The notes under the pieces were generated by a model that made no database searches, was not told where the DNA came from, and saw only the letters and a list, made by a program, of their open reading frames with translations. The position numbers and the translations under genes are program-made. Positions 60,174-64,000 of a DNA stretch of 64,000 bases are shown in pieces; the first letter of the stretch is position 1, and each line of letters starts with the position of its first letter. Source of the stretch: Trichopria drosophilae (taxonomy: Eukaryota; Arthropoda; Insecta; Hymenoptera; Diapriidae); the NCBI GenBank assembly GCA_030407085.1, contig CM059587.1, positions 97,273,001-97,337,000 on the forward strand, in the 5' to 3' direction.

Positions 60174-60485
60174 CACGGAGAAAAATGACTCCGCTGGATT
60201 AGCTGATTCATATCAGCTAAAATTTTCGGCTGGAGTTGCCGAAAATATATGTAATTTTAGCTGTTTTGATTCCGCTAATGTAGCCTTAACCCTACTCAAT
60301 TCGCGCTTAGCTCTAAATTTCCGTTACATTAGCAGATTTGTTCCGTTAAATTTGCGGACTTTTTCAGTAAATTTAGCTGAAATTATCGGCTATCCCTAAC
60401 GGAATTCCAACAGCTGTCCCTATAGGATAAAATTGGTAGAATCTGCGGATTTTTCGGCTGATTTTGCTGATTATTTTTCTCCGTG
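60174..60485. mobile_element. Mariner-like MITE, TA target (312 bp)
   Basis: CACGGAGAAAAATGA on the left and ATTATTTTTCTCCGTG on the right form the TIR, with TA directly outside (60172-60173 and 60486-60487). The interior is studded with GCTGATT, TTAGCTG and GCGGA words in both orientations. It is a typical short Tc1/mariner-derived MITE. Confidence 0.8.
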
Positions 60486-61734
60486 TATGCACGATTACAT
60501 GGAGATGTTGTCACCAATTTGTAACACTGAAACTAACTGATTCAATATTTCGAATTAAATTCTATCGTAATTTATGTTTTTTTTTTATTAATGCATTTAA
60601 CTTTACATAAGAATATTATGCTAAGTAATTTATGGTTATACTGTTTGGAAAACATTTATATAAATTCACTATTATATTCACAGTTATAGAGAAGGACCAT
60701 TCTAATATTCTACCTCATTAAAATAAGCGATTCATGTGTATTTTCACATTCTTAACAACATTCGCATACGTTAAACGCAACATGGATGACTGGTGTATGT
60801 TATTCAAGAATTATACTGTGGTTTGGTTTTTGAAAAAAAGCAGTAGAAAATCCGTTTGAAAAATAATTCGTTATAAGCTTAGAAGAATTGTAAACATAAT
60901 TGATAAAAATAATTGTATGCTTTGCACTTGTACGTGTTTCCTATATTTTTTGCACTAAAAGGTATTTTGTTCTACTAAAAAGTATTGACTTGATGAAAAC
61001 AGAAATATATGTCTGGAATAATGAATAATTGACCCCGTGGAGTATTTGTTTAAGGATTTATTCTAAAAAATTAGTAAACTACTTCCAAAATTTTACATGA
61101 AAAATGATGTTTTTATTGCAAATGAAATAAATGTATTTTTATGTTCGTAATTAAATACTAACTAAATATTTGGTAGACTTCTTTAACCAGGAAATCACGA
61201 TTTTTTACCGTATAATTTCTTTTCTGGTGAGAGGTACGTCGTCGCAAATTCACTTCTATACGCGTAATTCATTTTTGGTGGAGGTTCACAGGATTTATTC
61301 AGGCTACGATATAAATAGAAAAACGGAATGTACTTCGGAAAAGTTAATACCAACTGTAGGTAACTCTTTGAACAGAAAAAAATCGATCCAATATTTCTCT
61401 TAAGTCAGCTTTATACTTGAGCTTTTTTAGTAGAAAGGGTATTCCTGAACGACAAAACAATATTCGGCTTAGTTAATGGGTATCGATCACGTCTTTATTA
61501 AAAATAAATCGTTTTGAAATTTTATTCTAACGTAGTAATAATTCTTACAGAAATATTATTAAGAAAAATTACCAGATGGCCGCAAATTGCATTGCATTTT
61601 ATGAAAAAATGATTAATCTCAACTGATACATTTAAATTTGCATAGGATTTTATAAAATTCTGCTAAATCTATGTAGCGCCAAACATGGTATATTATGGTG
61701 ATTTTGTTTGCTGTTCCTCTTGTCTATAATTTTG

Positions 61735-63400
61735 ATTTTTGTCCACTCCAGAAATCGGATTTGCGAAGAATTTTGCCATTTCAAGAGGAATTGGGCTTGT
61801 TTATTTGGACTTCATCTTTCTTAGGACATATTTGTCCACTGTGTGAAGGTTTTGGACTTTTCAGGAGGAATTTGTCCAATTTAAGGGGCATTTGAAACCC
61901 CTTGACTGTCACGAAAATTTCACAAAAAATGCCCAAAATTCAAAAAAAAATTATGAGATTTTACTTTAACTTGGTGTGTAGGGTTATTTGGGGACGCTGA
62001 TTACGAATCTGAATTCCGATTTTGATAATTCAAAATGACGCACAAATTTTCTAAATTCCAACCATTTCAATTGATATTTGTTACTCTGGAGTTTTCAGGA
62101 CCGTTGATTATGAATTTGAAATTGGATTTTGACCATTTTTCAATCAAAATGATTCTATTTTTGGAAAATTTCTCCGCCATATTGTAGCCGCCATTTTAAA
62201 TTTTCAAAATATATCATCACATTTGTAATAAGCGACCTCGAAAAGGTTTTGCAAAAATTGTCAAGACACCATCTTTGTGGATTTTTATATTTTTTTTTTT
62301 GGCACAGTGATTATGAAAATGGACAACGCCATCATATTCAATACACCTTAGACCGTCTATAAATGGATTTTGTTTCATTTTACATAAATTCCAGAATTCG
62401 TTAGTTTACTTTATATTATGACAAAGATTTGCCTTTTTCTGGTAGTCTGGGAAAAGTGACAATGATCTTGGTCATTGGCAGTCAAGGGGTTAAGAAATTT
62501 GATCTACTGTGGACGAGTTATCCCGTTTATTATAAATTGGCTTTTTTCAACGGGATTTCACGTGTTTTGGAAAAATGGGTATCTTCAAGAGATATTTAAC
62601 CTCTTTTTTGGGAATTTGACCTCTTTTCGAGGAACTTTACCTCATGATGATTTACTCGGAATTAATGAATTTATCCTATTTATTAAGACCTATTTATTAT
62701 AAAGAATGTAGTCTCTTCAGGAAGAATTTGGCTACTTTATTAGGATTTTGGCCTCTTGAAGCGGCATTGGAATTCGTTTTGAAGAATTTGATATACTTTA
62801 GATGAGTTTGTCTTTTTTATTGAGAATTTGATCTTTTCAGGAGAAGTTTGGCCCCTTGAGCAGAAATTTGGTTTTTGGAATTTAGCCTCGTTATTAGGAA
62901 TGTGATATTTTCAAGAAGAAGTTAGCTTCTTAACGAAGCTTTAAACTATCTATTATAAATTTTATTTTTTTTATGGGGTTGATCTATTTTTGAGGAAATT
63001 GATCTTTTTTGAAAAAAATGGATCTCACTGTTAAGGAATATGGCCGTTTTATGCATAATTTGATCTATTTAAGAGAATTTTTATTTTCTTGTATGAGAAT
63101 TCAATCTCCTGTTGAAGAATTTGATTTGTTTTAAAGTAAGTGGCCTCTATATATGACGAATCTGGCCTCTTGAGGCGCAATTTTATTTAGTTTTGAGGAT
63201 TATGAGGAATTTGGCCAGTTCATGAAGAATTTGAACTCTTTATTAAGAATTTATTCTTTTCAGGGACAATTTTACCTTTTTATGAGAATTTTTAGTAATT
63301 TGATATTTTTCTGAAAAAGTTTGGTTGTTCATGAGAAATTGGATGCCTTTAAAATGAAATGGCCGCTGAATTTGACCTTCAAAATAAATTTGACGAAATT
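61735..63400 (+). repeat. Decayed tandem array of roughly 17/35-bp units
   Basis: Words around GAGGAATTTGGCCTCTT and TTAGGAATTTGATCTTTTC recur throughout with heavy drift. It is interrupted by the TTAA element at 61898-62489. Frames here are products of the repeat. Confidence 0.7.
61898..62489. mobile_element. TTAA-type element inserted in the tandem array
   Basis: CCCCTTGACTG on the left and CAGTCAAGGGG on the right, with TTAA intact on the right (62490-62493) and mutated on the left (TTGAAA). The interior (61985-62240) contains two units of the 125-bp module with AATATTGTAGCCGCCATTTT-like words. It is piggyBac-like and non-autonomous. It is younger than the array it splits. Confidence 0.65.
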
Positions 63401-63859
63401 TGTGGGATTTTAACATTAATTAATATAATTTAATTATAATTAAATCATTTCAATTTGCAGTTCAGGCTGGAATTTATGTTATTTGAAATAAAAAATTCCA
63501 AGAAAATACCTACAGTTCATTAGTAACAGCGAATTCGTCGTGTATCGAACGTACAGAATGGATAACTTTTTAGAGATTTTAGATTTTTAAATTTACTTTC
63601 ACCCTTCGATATTTTCCTCTACAGAAACAGTGTTAAGCAATTGCGCAAGCATTCATTCTCAAGTTTTATTTCTAAAAAAAATGTCAGTTTTTCGGTAAAT
63701 TCGATATTAGAAATCGTAATTTATATGAATCGTGTTTTGGTTATTGATTTTATATGTCGAATGTAATGTGGGAAAAAATAGGTTTTTATGACAAATGAAA
63801 AAGCGATTTATTTCCTACGAATTGCAACCCCTCTTTATTTCACTTAAATAAATGACTGC

Positions 63860-64000
63860 GGAAGCATTCAATTATGGAACGTTACGACTTTTAAACTCGA
63901 TCAGATCGAGTGGCCCGTGAAAATCCCTTCGCGCTCGTCGTGGGCGTGGGTTATCGATAAATAATTGAAATTTGCGGTCAATTTTCCAGTGTAATCAGCT
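63860..64000. other. Start of a CpG-rich patch at the window edge
   Basis: TCGATCAGATCGAG and CGCGCTCGTCGTGGGCGTGG mark a new CpG-rich patch that continues beyond the window. It cannot be classified. Confidence 0.25.

Noticed and set aside
61695..62702. Short frames with repeated F-x-N-L words as a repeat protein
   Set aside because: They arise from the tandem DNA array and are broken by stops at irregular places.
1..64000. CRISPR array, bacterial operons, tRNA or rRNA genes
   Set aside because: No equal-spaced repeats with unique spacers, no operon-like gene runs, and no tRNA B-box with a cloverleaf or rRNA segment was found on reading both strands.

Overview
This window looks like A+T-rich nuclear DNA from an insect, with Hymenoptera as my best guess. 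The supporting signs are long A/T tracts, a short (TTAGG)n block typical of arthropods (16849-16892, on the minus strand), no bacterial operons or ribosome-binding sites, and a dense, nested load of eukaryotic DNA transposon relics plus Penelope-like retroelement remains. Unmethylated-looking CpG-rich patches of 0.3-0.9 kb stand out from the A/T background, as expected of regulatory DNA or exons near a developmental or neural gene. I find no complete conventional gene. The window reads as a gene desert or long-intron landscape.

Layout. 0-2.2 kb: CpG-rich patches. 2.4-6.1 kb: a possible small secreted-protein gene. Exon 1 encodes a signal peptide and exon 2 lies 3.45 kb away; the intron is mostly filled by a 2.6-kb inverted-repeat transposon that itself carries a 1.2-kb nested element and an 0.84-kb foldback. 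7.2-7.9 kb: GC-rich patch with a 144-codon open frame. 11.2-11.6 kb: inverted-repeat element carrying a complete hammerhead-ribozyme motif (11272-11341), with a diverged relative at 26.15-26.41 kb. 14.6-17.0 kb: two nested TIR elements around a Cys/His-rich ORF. 17.04-17.45 kb: probable solo LTR. 17.9-18.3 kb: hAT-like MITE with an 8-bp target duplication. 18.9-22.5 kb: Penelope-like element wreck with a giant 1.3-kb-armed palindrome and a GIY-YIG endonuclease remnant. 27.0-27.2 kb: palindrome inserted in a palindrome. 29.1-34.1 kb, 37.2 kb, 40.4 kb and 61.9 kb: piggyBac-like TTAA elements, several of them full foldbacks. 34.5-35.3 and 38.5-39.0 kb: CpG patches, one with a CRE-TATA-Inr-like arrangement. 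46.4-48.0 and 60.2 kb: TA-flanked mariner-like elements. 55.0 kb: second hAT-like MITE. 61.7-63.4 kb: decayed tandem array split by a TTAA element.

How the parts relate. Most recognisable structure is mobile-element structure: long inverted repeats, target duplications and shared subterminal modules. One roughly 125-bp module recurs inside at least three different elements. The most interesting single signal is the hammerhead ribozyme inside an inverted-repeat element whose core sits in opposite orientations in its two copies. The second is the split signal-peptide gene at 2.4-6.1 kb. All calls are from reading the sequence; no database search or folding program was run.
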